Below, one piece after another: positions 55,580 to 64,000 of a DNA stretch of 64,000 nt. Numbering within the stretch: the stretch's first letter is position 1; each line of letters opens with the position of its first letter. The notes beneath the pieces were generated by a model. The model was not told where the DNA came from, made no database searches, and saw nothing but the letters and a program-made list of their open reading frames with translations. Origin of the DNA: Budorcas taxicolor (taxonomy: Eukaryota; Chordata; Mammalia; Artiodactyla; Bovidae); contig NC_068934.1 of assembly GCF_023091745.1 (NCBI RefSeq), forward strand, positions 16,446,434-16,510,433, written 5' to 3'. A program made the translations under genes and the position numbers.

Positions 55580-55796
55580 AGTAGAAAGTGAAAATGTTAA
55601 CCACTCAGTCCTATCTGACTCTTTGTGACCCCATGGACTGTAGACAGCCAGGCTCCTCTGTCCATGGAATTCTCCAGGCAGGAATACTGGAGTGGGTTGC
55701 CATTCTCTTCTCCAAGGGATCTTCCCAACCGAGGGATTGAACTCGGGTCTCCTGCCTTGTAGGCAGATGCTTTACCATCTGAGCCAGCAGGGAAGC
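55580..55796 (-). mobile_element. Bov-tA SINE with target-site duplication
   Basis: Reversed. 'ccactcagtcctatctgact' to 'gagccagcagggaagcc'. Exact 12-bp repeat CCTGGAGATAAA at 55568-55579 and 55797-55808. Confidence 0.93.
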
Positions 55797-55808
55797 CCTG
55801 GAGATAAA

Positions 55809-55974
55809 GTCATACTAATCAAGAAGCAAAGTCTTACTTGAAATGCAAACTCCAGGCACCAGAGTTCCCACCTCTCTATTTCTGGTTCGGGATAGTATCT
55901 GGCTTTTGGTGGCTGCCTAAACCTTGCGTTCTGACCTGAACCCAGACTCGGGAGCTTGTCAGGACTGAGTTTCA
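55809..55974. other. No recognised feature
   Basis: Unassigned. Confidence 0.35.
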
Positions 55975-56120
55975 GTCCTGGCAGGAACACTCCCTAAGTG
56001 TTATCTAATACTTGGTCACATCATTTAACCTCTCTGATTCTCAAGCCGCGTTGACAGATTAAGAGACCCTGGAGGAAAAGCACCCAGCCCAGTATCTAGA
56101 ACACAGAACGTGCTCCAGCA
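55975..56120 (+). mobile_element. Degenerate MIR
   Basis: 'cacatcatttaacctctctg' and 'agcccagtatctagaacaca' fit the forward MIR. Confidence 0.45.
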
Positions 56121-56689
56121 GTGGCGGCTACTCACAAATGCCCTTTCTTTCTCTTCTCTCCTCTTTGCCCCTTGCTACATGGGAGATTTTTTTTTTTTTC
56201 CTGCTACACTCAGTGCCTGTAGGGAAAAAAAAAATCTGAAAATCAAAACTCTAAACAAACTAGATTACAGAACTCTAACAGATTCCCCCCATCCCCATGA
56301 AAAATGATCACAGGGAACAAAAATACATAATCAAGGGGAGAGATAAATATCACACAAAACTGTCATCTGACAATAAGAGGCGAGCCACGCTGTACTTGTC
56401 CTTCTAATCGTTTCGTAGAAACAGGCGCAGCCCTGAGCCGAGCCTGGAGTATACTATGAACCCCTGCAGACAGAGAAATTTTGTGAGCTGTAGGTTGCAG
56501 GAACCCACAGAGCTGGGAAAGCAGAGGTTTAATGGTATTTTAAATGTTTGACTATGCAGAAGGCAGGATCTGCAGTCTAATCACTTTCAGAATACTCATG
56601 CGCTGTTAGCGTCCGTAGGTCCTGAGTTCGCCCCAGCCATCCATGCTCAGAGCAGGGCAAGTTCAAGGGAAGGAAAGGGGACTTCAAGC
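56121..56689. other. Repeat-free segment
   Basis: No repeat recognised apart from T and A runs near 56190 and 56225. 56330-56470 contains 'gagataaatatcacac' and several CpGs. Possible conserved noncoding sequence, unproven. Confidence 0.3.
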
Positions 56690-56890
56690 ATATGGCGCAC
56701 CCACTACGTGCCTGGTGCTTTTCTTCACTCTTTTTCCCTTTGCTTCGCAGCACTCCTGGGAGGCGGGTGTTCTGATCTACACCCCCAGGCCTGCAAGGTA
56801 ACGGATGCTCCCCATCACTTGTCCTGTCATGCTCCCTGCGACCCACACCCACAGGGCTTCACAGAGGACCTGAACTCATGCCAGCCAGTG
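56690..56890 (-). mobile_element. Possible degenerate MIR
   Basis: 'cccactacgtgcctggtgct' and 'ctgcaaggtaacggatgctc' loosely fit reversed MIR. Confidence 0.35.
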
Positions 56891-56944
56891 TCCAAATTTA
56901 AGTTATGATAAAAACGCCCCTCAATTGACTCTCCTTTAAGTGTT

Positions 56945-57668
56945 AAAATTATATCATTCAGCACACCCGTGTTCACAGCGTTATTTGTAATAGCCAAAAG
57001 GTGGAAGCAATGCAAGTGCCCACTGATGGATGAGTGGACAAGGACAATGTAGTGAATGCCTACAGTGGAATAGTGAACATTGTGTGTGTCAGTCCCTCAG
57101 TCGTGTCCGACTCTTTGTGACCCTACGGACTGTGGCCCGCCAGGCTCCTCTGTCAATGGGGATTCTCCAGGCAAGAATCCTGGAGCGGTAGTCATTCCCT
57201 TCTCCAGGGGATCTTCCCGACCCAAGGATAAAACCCAGGTCTCCTGCATTGCAGGAAGACTCTTTACTATCTGAGCCACCAGGAAAGTAAATGGAATATC
57301 ATTCAGCCTAAAAGGGACAGAAGTTCTGACATATGCTACCACATGAGTGCCCTTTAAAGACATAATGCCAGATAAAACAAACCATTCACACACATACACA
57401 AAAATACTCTGTGATTCCATTTATATGAGATGCTTGGAGTAGTCACAGTTATAGAACTGGAGAGTGGAATGGTACCCAGCCAGAGCCTGGGGAAGGGGAA
57501 AGTAAGGAGCTGCTTAATGGATAGGGAATTTCCATTTTGCAAGGTGAAAGAGTTCTGGAGATGGATTGAACAGCACCATAAATAGACTTAGCAGTGCTGA
57601 ACTGTACACTTGAAAATAGATAAGATGGTCAAATTTATGTTGTGTATATTCTACCACAAGTTAAAAAT
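56945..57668 (+). mobile_element. Old L1M 3' region, interrupted by a SINE
   Basis: 'ttatttgtaatagccaaaag', 'gtggaagcaatgcaagtgcc', after the SINE 'aatggaatatcattcagcct', 'gtgattccatttatatgaga', and 'gaactgtacacttgaaaata' run in forward L1 order to its 3' end. Confidence 0.82.
57079..57288 (-). mobile_element. Bov-tA SINE inside L1
   Basis: Reversed. 'tcagtccctcagtcgtgtcc' to 'atctgagccaccaggaaag'. The L1 phrase 'tggaata' appears on both sides, consistent with a target-site duplication. Confidence 0.92.
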
Positions 57669-57851
57669 AATGAAATCATTCTAACCTTTGGTACTTCATT
57701 GTGTTCAGATAATTTACTGAGATATTAATTGAGCTTTGTTCCCTCTGAAATGGAAAATGGATGGAAAGAATGTGGCTCAGATTGTCTTACTCTGCTCCTC
57801 TCCCCATTCTAAAGAGGAGCCCAAGCTTTTTTGTGCCCTAGCCCCAGAGGA

Positions 57852-58126
57852 GAAGGCAATGGCAATCCACTCCGGTACTCTTGCCTGGAAAATCCCATGG
57901 ACGGAGGAGCCTGGTAGGCTGCAGTCCATGGGGTTGCTAAGAGTCGGACAAGCCTGAGCGTCTTCACTTTCACTTTTCACTTTCTTGCATTGGAGAAGGA
58001 AATGGCACCCCATTCCAGTGTTCTTGCCTGGAGAATCCCAGGGACGGGGGAGCCTGGTGGGCTGCTGTCTCTGGGGTCGCTCAGAGTCGGACACGAATGA
58101 TGCAACTTAGCAGCAGCAGCAGCAGC
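57852..58126 (+). mobile_element. BovA2 dimeric SINE with target-site duplication
   Basis: Both monomers and the 'cttcactttcacttttcact' linker are intact, with an (AGC)n tail. Exact 12-bp repeat AGCCCCAGAGGA at 57840-57851 and 58127-58138. One of the youngest-looking elements here. Confidence 0.95.
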
Positions 58127-58138
58127 AGCCCCAGAGGA

Positions 58139-59796
58139 AACTGTTGTTCCTGGCTTTTATAAAAGTCAATTCTTTCAGGTGATTACATTCATTGTTAAAG
58201 TCAGAGAAAGAGTCAAAGGCCTTTCAGAGTTGTCACTGGAGTAAAAGGGGTGGGAGAGGCAGAGACAAGATTACGCAGAGCCAAGAGCGGGTTCTGGTAG
58301 GCCACGGAGGAAGGTCAGAGAGGTGTCGGTCTGCAAGTCCTGGGTAACTGCAGAAACCCTTTCAATGGGAGCCCGCTGCACTGAAGGCAGCAGAACCTTC
58401 GCCAAGACTAGGAGACAAGGTACCTGGAACGTTACGAGCGTGTCCTCCAGCCTCAGCACAGGCCCGGGTGCCCAACACAAGATCAGAGAAGTGGATTTGC
58501 TGAAATCCAAAATGTTATGAGCCCTAGGCAACTGCCTTTCTTAAGCACAGCTGGTGTGGCCTGAACTCCTGAGGGCTCTCCTCCAAGGCTGTACTCTGCA
58601 GAAGGGTGCTGGGAACTTTTCAAGCACTGAGGGCAACAAATTCTAGTATTTACTGAGATTGGATGATCCATCAGCTTTGAAAGATCAAAGTTGTACTTAA
58701 AATAATATTCAAAGCAGGTTTAATTTGATTAAAAAGATTAAGTGATGTGACATTTTTCTACAGACTTGAGTTTGTGGAAATACATTCATATCCACTAAAA
58801 TTTGTTACTTTTATGACCAGCACCATACTTTATTTGTAAGTAGATTATAGTGTCAATAATTACATTGACAACACTTTATACATTTCATTGTATAATATTA
58901 ACATCATACCAAAAAATCCACAGTTATAGCCTTAGTAATTTAAAATCTTTAAATACAAGCCATATTTGAAATGCTGAACATAAAAGAGAAATAGAAATGG
59001 CAGGAAAAAAAAAAAAACTGGAAACAACTAAAAGAAACCACTGTCCCCCAGAAAATAAATAAAATCATCTGGTTATGTATTTTAAAAGAAAAAAGGAATT
59101 GAGAAAATCAGATGATCGTATATATTTTAACAACATAGTTATATTTCTTTAGACCTATGTGAAAGGTAAAATTGTACCCTGCTAAATTCTATGTCCTTTT
59201 TTATCTAAAATTTCTTCTTAGCAAATCATTTGCTTACAACATTCTGTTGACTGTCTAGATGTGCCTCAGATTTTGATAATCCAGCTGCTCTGAATAAGTA
59301 CTCAGGCACCCCTTCTAGACACCCGACTTTGCTCTCTCCCCCAGAGCAGGTGCACCTTGCCTGCTAGGATGGAATTGGCTCTTGCTGGACTGGTTCAGGC
59401 TTCTGTCTGGATGGTAGGACCCTCAAGGGGTTGCTATTCGCTCATCAACAGGTTTCTTACCAGCTGGCTTCTCCTGTGTTCTCTCCTGAGAGCATTCTCT
59501 GCTCTAGACTCCAGTCCTGGAGACTCTAAGTCTTGCTTTGTCCCTTAGAAGTCTCTTCAATTTGATCAATCCCAAGGGAGGTTCAATTTGATGGCCTCCC
59601 TTTGGGGCAGGAGACAGGGCTCTTGAAGGGTATCAAGGCTCTGGTAAGTTGCTCACAGTCACCTGGAGACAGCAGCAAAGCCAAGCCTGTAAAGCCAAAG
59701 TATATATGGCTCCAAAGCTTGTATTACTTGCTTATGTACCAAGCTGCCTCTGCAATCACATATCCCACAAAGAGCCATAAAATCATTGTGTGCTTT
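58139..59796. other. No recognised feature
   Basis: About 1.65 kb unassigned, AT-rich in 58680-59250. No coding signal seen. Confidence 0.4.
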
Positions 59797-60000
59797 TGCA
59801 TTTTTTAAATTTCGTACTGAAGCATATTTGATTTATAGTGTTGTATTGGCTTCAGGTATATAGCAAAGTGGCTCACTTATACATGCGCATATATCTGTTC
59901 TTTGTTGGATTCTTTTCCCAATGGGTCATTACAAAGTATTGAGTAGAGTTCCCCATGCTATACAGTAGGTCCTTGTTGATTATCTGTTTTCAACCAACGT
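59797..60000 (-). mobile_element. L1 3' fragment, older mammalian type
   Basis: 'tgatttatagtgttgtattg', 'agcaaagtggctcacttata' and 'tgctatacagtaggtccttg' are reversed L1MA-like sequence. Confidence 0.72.
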
Positions 60001-61407
60001 TGATTAAATAGTTTTCGGTTTCTTAGTGTAAAATATGTCAGAAATGTGTGAAGAATGAGCTTGTGTCCATTCTATGTTGCAGAGAAAAGCACGTAGGGCC
60101 ATAGAGGATAAATCCTTACTTCTTACCCTGGGTAGCATGACCTCGAGCATTTCAGCTCTCTGGCTTTCAATGATCTTGTACACAGAATGGGTACTTGTAG
60201 CTAAATGGTGTCTCAGAACCTTCCAAATCTGTCATTTTTGTAGCTAACCCTAGTCCCAGCCAGTCACTGAGACCCCAAACCAAGGATAAAATTCTGACGA
60301 GCGCAGGACCCATAGCCCTTTCACCCCAGGGCCTTCTTGGTCACGGACAGGTGCTCCTCAAGGACAATGTCATCTCTGCAGGAAAGGATGAGATTTGTCA
60401 GGCTGCCACCTGGAATGACTTATTTTTTCCTTCCCTCCCAGAGCAAAGCAGATATATCTCTGTCACACGAATATTTCTTCCCTCCTCCCCAGACAGAACG
60501 ACCTGGTCATTGCGCAACAGTAACTCTGTTCTTTCGTTCTTCACCGCAGTCAGGAGTGGCTCACATGTGATTCAGTTTTTGCTGCTGGACCTGGTGTGGG
60601 GTCACGTCAGCCTGATCTCATAAGCTACACTTTAAGAACTTTCCTTCTTCTTTCTCTTCTTTCTCTCTGCCTGGCCCCCGGCCCCTTGCATTCATTTTTT
60701 TTTTTTTCTTAAACGTCAGCCAATGTAGAGATCCAGAGAGGAAAGCCCCTGCTTTCAAGGAGCTCAGAGGCCACGTGGAAGAGAGTGTGCCCAGAAAGCA
60801 GTGCCAAGTGAAGATCTGAGCTGGGCAGAGGAGGGCAGGTTGCACTCAGTGGCTGAAGCTGAAGACAGGTTCCAAAGCATTTCTAGGGCGATGAAGATAT
60901 TGAAATGGTGACAAAAGACAGGAGAGATGTTTGCCTGCTTGATGGCTTGATGGCTGGTGTGTGGCGATGGAGAAGGCTTGAAAGGGCCTGAAAAGGCAGA
61001 GGGTTCAGCTTGTATAAGGGCACAAAGGCTGAACTTCCAGGAGAGGAGCACAGAGGGTGTGCTGGAGAAGCGAGTTGAGTTCATTCACAGCAGCCATGTG
61101 GGAGGGGCTGCCCCTCCCCGTCCTGCTCACACGCAGAGGTGAATAGATTCACTCCGAAGCCACCTCTGTTTTATATATTTTTATTAAAGATGGACCTGCT
61201 TGTTGGCATGGATGCACATGTGTATACATATGTGGCGGTGTGCCACACAAAAGACTTGGAGACTGCCTCTGTCCCTTTCTGGTGAGCGGAGGCTGCTTTT
61301 TCACAAGTGAGCTAATGAGGACAGAGAACCTGCAGCTTTATGGCAGGATTTGAACCCGGGTCTCTCCATCTCCAACATCCCACTCTTCCAGCTGCTAGGA
61401 CCAGTTA
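60001..61407. other. No confidently recognised feature
   Basis: MIR-like words occur at 60100-60200 and old-repeat-like words at 60860-61060. T13 run near 60695. No gene seen. Confidence 0.3.
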
Positions 61408-61416
61408 TAGCACCTA

Positions 61417-61632
61417 ATTGTATGTGTTAGCTATCCAGTCAAGTCTGACCCTTTGTGATACTATGTACTGTAGCCCGCCAGGCTCCTCTGTCCATGGAAT
61501 TCTCCAGGCAAGAAAACTGGAGTGGGTTTTCATTTCCTTCTGCAAGGGATCTTCCTGATGCAAGGATCAGCCCAGATCTCCTGCCTTACAGGCAGGTTCT
61601 TTACCATCTGAACCATCGGGGGAGCCCTTCTC
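61417..61632 (-). mobile_element. Bov-tA SINE with target-site duplication
   Basis: Reversed. 'gttagctatccagtcaagtc' to 'atctgaaccatcgggggagc'. Exact 9-bp repeat TAGCACCTA at 61408-61416 and 61633-61641. Confidence 0.92.
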
Positions 61633-61779
61633 TAGCACCTAGTGAAGTGAACGAATGCCTGTGAAGTGTGGGCTCCTCCTTCATAAAAGTGGAGTCATAA
61701 AAATGACCTTACAACACTGAGGATTTATGAAATGATCGCACACAGCAGGACCGTCTTCATCTGTCTCTCCACACTTATT

Positions 61780-62285
61780 CTGCTTTCCGCCAGAGTGAAT
61801 GTTTCAAAATGCAGGTCTTACTCGTTTCCTCCACCCTCCATCTTCCCATCCTTAAAATTTCCATCAGAGCCCTGTTGCTCTTAGGATAAATAGCAAAGTC
61901 TTATTTTGGCCAACAGAGAAGGGAGCTTAGATGCTACACGCTTGCCAAACCCTTATCCATTCCTTGAATGGTCCAGGTCTCTCCAGTCACGGACCTTTGT
62001 GATGCTCCTGCTCATCTGTCAGAGCACACTCAAATGAGATATCCTCAGAACCCTCCCTGGGGGCCCATATGAGTCTGAGTATTCACATGACACCAGATTG
62101 CCTTCCCCTTAGGGCTTCCCATGTGTGATCAGTTACTTACATGACTAGTCCTGTCTCCCCACCAATTACAGGGTCCAACTTATATGTATCAAACATATTC
62201 TGTTTACCAGTTTACTTCTCCTAATCCAAATTTTAGACCATAGTGGGCTTTCAATGAATATCTGTCGGATGAATGATGCTCAGGA
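61780..62285 (+). mobile_element. L2 LINE 3' region
   Basis: 'gcccatct'-type L2 words in order: 'ccctgttgctcttaggataa', 'atagcaaagtc', 'tgatgctcctgctcatctgt', 'tcaatgaatatctgtcggat', ending 'gaatga', as in the L2 terminus. Confidence 0.6.
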
Positions 62286-62503
62286 AGTGTTAGATTCCTC
62301 TTACCTAATAGAGAGATGGCATGTCGGGAGGTAGTGGTTACCAGTCAGGGGTCTAAGTCTTACTTTGCAGATGGGAAAACTTCACTTTGTTGGAGTATAA
62401 ACTATATGGAGTCATGTTCAAGAGAACTGATTCACAAGGGACTGAATAACATAGACCAAAATGTCAAAATTTCCATCCATAACAAGAGGATTTTTGCTCA
62501 TAT

Positions 62504-62532
62504 ATTCTAGACTAATTGCATTAGTCTAGAAT
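62504..62532. repeat. Perfect hairpin, 13-bp arms, 3-base loop
   Basis: ATTCTAGACTAAT, loop TGC, then ATTAGTCTAGAAT. Nearby echoes 'actaattctag' (62541-62551) and a second 'ctaattgcat' (62555-62564) suggest local template-switch mutation. Confidence 0.93.
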
Positions 62533-62724
62533 TAATAGCGACTAATTCTAGTTGCTAATTGCATGTGATATGTGCCTGAAAAGGAAGAAAAGGTGGAAGA
62601 GGAGTAAGAAAGATAATATGGTAGAAAGAGAGTAGGGTTCTTGGTGATAATTTTTTTTTTTTTAAATAGTGCCTCCTATTAAGTGCCTTAGCTAATTAAT
62701 ATGGATAATGATAAGACCAATAAC

Positions 62725-62810
62725 AACAAGCATGTAGCAACTGACAGTCACTGAATTCTTACTAAGTTCCTGCCAAGTGCTTTGTTTTCTTTATTACTAC
62801 AACCATTTGA
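62725..62810 (-). mobile_element. MIR left half, split by SINE
   Basis: 'attcttactaagttcctgcc' and 'aagtgctttgttttctttat' begin a reversed MIR that resumes at 63004. Confidence 0.6.
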
Positions 62811-62812
62811 CA

Positions 62813-63000
62813 GGCTTCTCTGGTGACTCAGATGGTAAGGAATCTGCCTGCAGTGCAGCAGCAAAGATCTCCTGCAGAAGGAAATGGCAACCCACTCCAC
62901 TATTCTTGCCTGAAAAATCCCATGGACAGAGGAGCCTGGCGGGCTACAGTCTGTGGAGCCGCAAAGGGTCAGGCACGACAGAATGACCCAGCATGCGAGC
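62813..63000 (+). mobile_element. Bov-tA SINE inside MIR
   Basis: Head 'ggcttctctggtgactcaga', with part of the B-box region deleted, ending 'gaatgacccagcatgcgagc'. Near-repeat ACAACCATTT (62799-62808) and ACGACCATGT (63001-63010) flanks it. Confidence 0.88.
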
Positions 63001-63003
63001 ACG

Positions 63004-63145
63004 ACCATGTAACATAGAACTGGACTGTTTTGCAGATGAGGAGTTTGAAGCTCAGAGAAGCTGAGCAAGTTGCCCATTATCACACAGCTAAGAAGTGGCA
63101 AAGCAAAGATTTACAGAATCTGATTTGTACAGAGTCTGAATGTTT
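63004..63145 (-). mobile_element. MIR right half
   Basis: 'tttgcagatgaggagtttga', 'tatcacacagctaagaagtg' and 'gatttacagaatctgattt' complete the MIR. Confidence 0.68.
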
Positions 63146-63472
63146 TAGCTGATTTACTGGACTGAGTATATTGACAAGTCATGTGCTCTCTCTCAGCTTC
63201 GGTTAACCCTCTCTAGAATAAAAATTCTATCTGATTTCCCTTGTAGAATGTTGCAACAATTCAAAATGCCATTGGATCAGAAAGTGCTTTGTAACCCTAA
63301 AGGACTTTGCAGAGATAATGTGCTAGAATTATTGATATCAGTGATTAAATGAGTGTTTGGGAGAATCAGGATATTTTACGTTGAAAAGATGTAGCTTGTA
63401 TGTTTATATGATGCCCCCATGTCACTGGGTAAAAAAAGGAAAAAAAAGATTGATAAGTATATTGTCGTGTGT
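63146..63472. other. No recognised feature
   Basis: Unassigned AT-rich sequence. Confidence 0.4.
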
Positions 63473-63482
63473 TTACTATCTT

Positions 63483-63608
63483 GGAGAAGGAAATGGCAAC
63501 CCACTCCAACACTCTTGCCTGGAAAATCCACGGACAGAGGATCCTGGCAGAATACAGTCCATGCGATCGTAAACAGTCAGACATGACTGTGGGACTAGCT
63601 TTCACGTC
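63483..63608 (+). mobile_element. BovA monomer SINE with target-site duplication
   Basis: A single BovA monomer from 'ggagaaggaaatggcaaccc' to 'gactgtgggactagctttca'. Exact 10-bp repeat TTACTATCTT at 63473-63482 and 63609-63618. Confidence 0.92.
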
Positions 63609-63667
63609 TTACTATCTTAACATGTGCTATCGCCATGCCAGGCATGAATTTTTCATTTTATTTAATA

Positions 63668-63719
63668 TGCATGTATATATTATATATATGTATATAGTAT
63701 GTACATACTGTATACATTT
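63668..63719. repeat. Imperfect (TA)n tract
   Basis: TATA/TGTATA-rich stretch, interrupted. Confidence 0.8.
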
Positions 63720-63729
63720 AGTTTTCAGA

Positions 63730-63860
63730 CCAGCTGGATGGTTATCTTTGTTTTGCTGGTGAGGAAACAGACAGAGAGGTTAAGGAACTTGCTCAAAGCC
63801 CCAGCATTAGGCCGGGAAAAAGGAAACTTCACATCTGAGCAGTCCCAGACCTAGCCCTTA
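63730..63860 (-). mobile_element. MIR SINE
   Basis: 'gctggtgaggaaacagacag', 'gaggttaaggaacttgctca' and 'agcagtcccagacctagccc' fit reversed MIR. Confidence 0.65.
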
Positions 63861-64000
63861 ATTACTACACAGCGCTGACTCTCTCATCAGCAGAACAAAA
63901 ATTAAGCTGTTAAGATTTTCAACAGAGTGTACAGAAAAGAGTGCTGTTTATCCTTTTTAATGCAATTCACCTGACACACTTGGAAACACGTTGGATGAAC

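Overview
This is nuclear DNA of a ruminant, most likely a bovid. The evidence is repeat content: about thirty copies of tRNA-Glu-headed Bov-tA and dimeric BovA2 SINEs, five BovB (RTE-class) LINE copies, and two CHR-type SINEs of the whale/hippo/ruminant lineage, on a background of old mammalian repeats (MIR, L2, L1M, a hAT-like element). The species cannot be told from sequence alone. I found no host protein-coding gene, no functional RNA gene, no endogenous retrovirus and no CRISPR. Every long open frame I could assign is a BovB reverse-transcriptase remnant or an accidental frame in a SINE. The window reads as intergenic or intronic.

Layout. 1-20 kb: scattered Bov-tA SINEs over eroded MIR and other old repeats, a C/G-rich tract at 6.57 kb, a pyrimidine tract at 15 kb, and a mostly repeat-free stretch at 15.1-17.1 kb. 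20-26 kb: an inverted SINE pair, an L1 with a CHR SINE inside it, and a 2 kb BovB with scrambled internal order, itself inside an older repeat. 26-35 kb: SINEs and a 5'-truncated BovB (30.5-31.4 kb). 35-43 kb: a close inverted SINE pair, a BovB with an inverted 5' end inside a MIR (36.4-38.0 kb), and an old L1 carrying an internally deleted BovB (41.2-41.7 kb). 43-51 kb: the best-preserved BovB 3' half (45.5-46.5 kb), a (GT)n microsatellite and a CHR-2 SINE. 51-57 kb: somewhat more GC-rich, with few young repeats. 57-64 kb: L1M, L2 and MIR interrupted by SINEs, plus a perfect hairpin at 62.5 kb.

There are no interacting genes to describe. What the window shows is layered retrotransposition: MIR/L2/L1M first, then L1MA-like and CHR, then BovB, with Bov-tA/BovA2 overlapping BovB in time. 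Nested insertions and target-site duplications record the order at several places. The observations most worth checking are four structurally odd BovB copies and a few palindromic or duplicated junctions. Family names come from remembered consensus sequences, not a search, so coordinates of old repeats are approximate.
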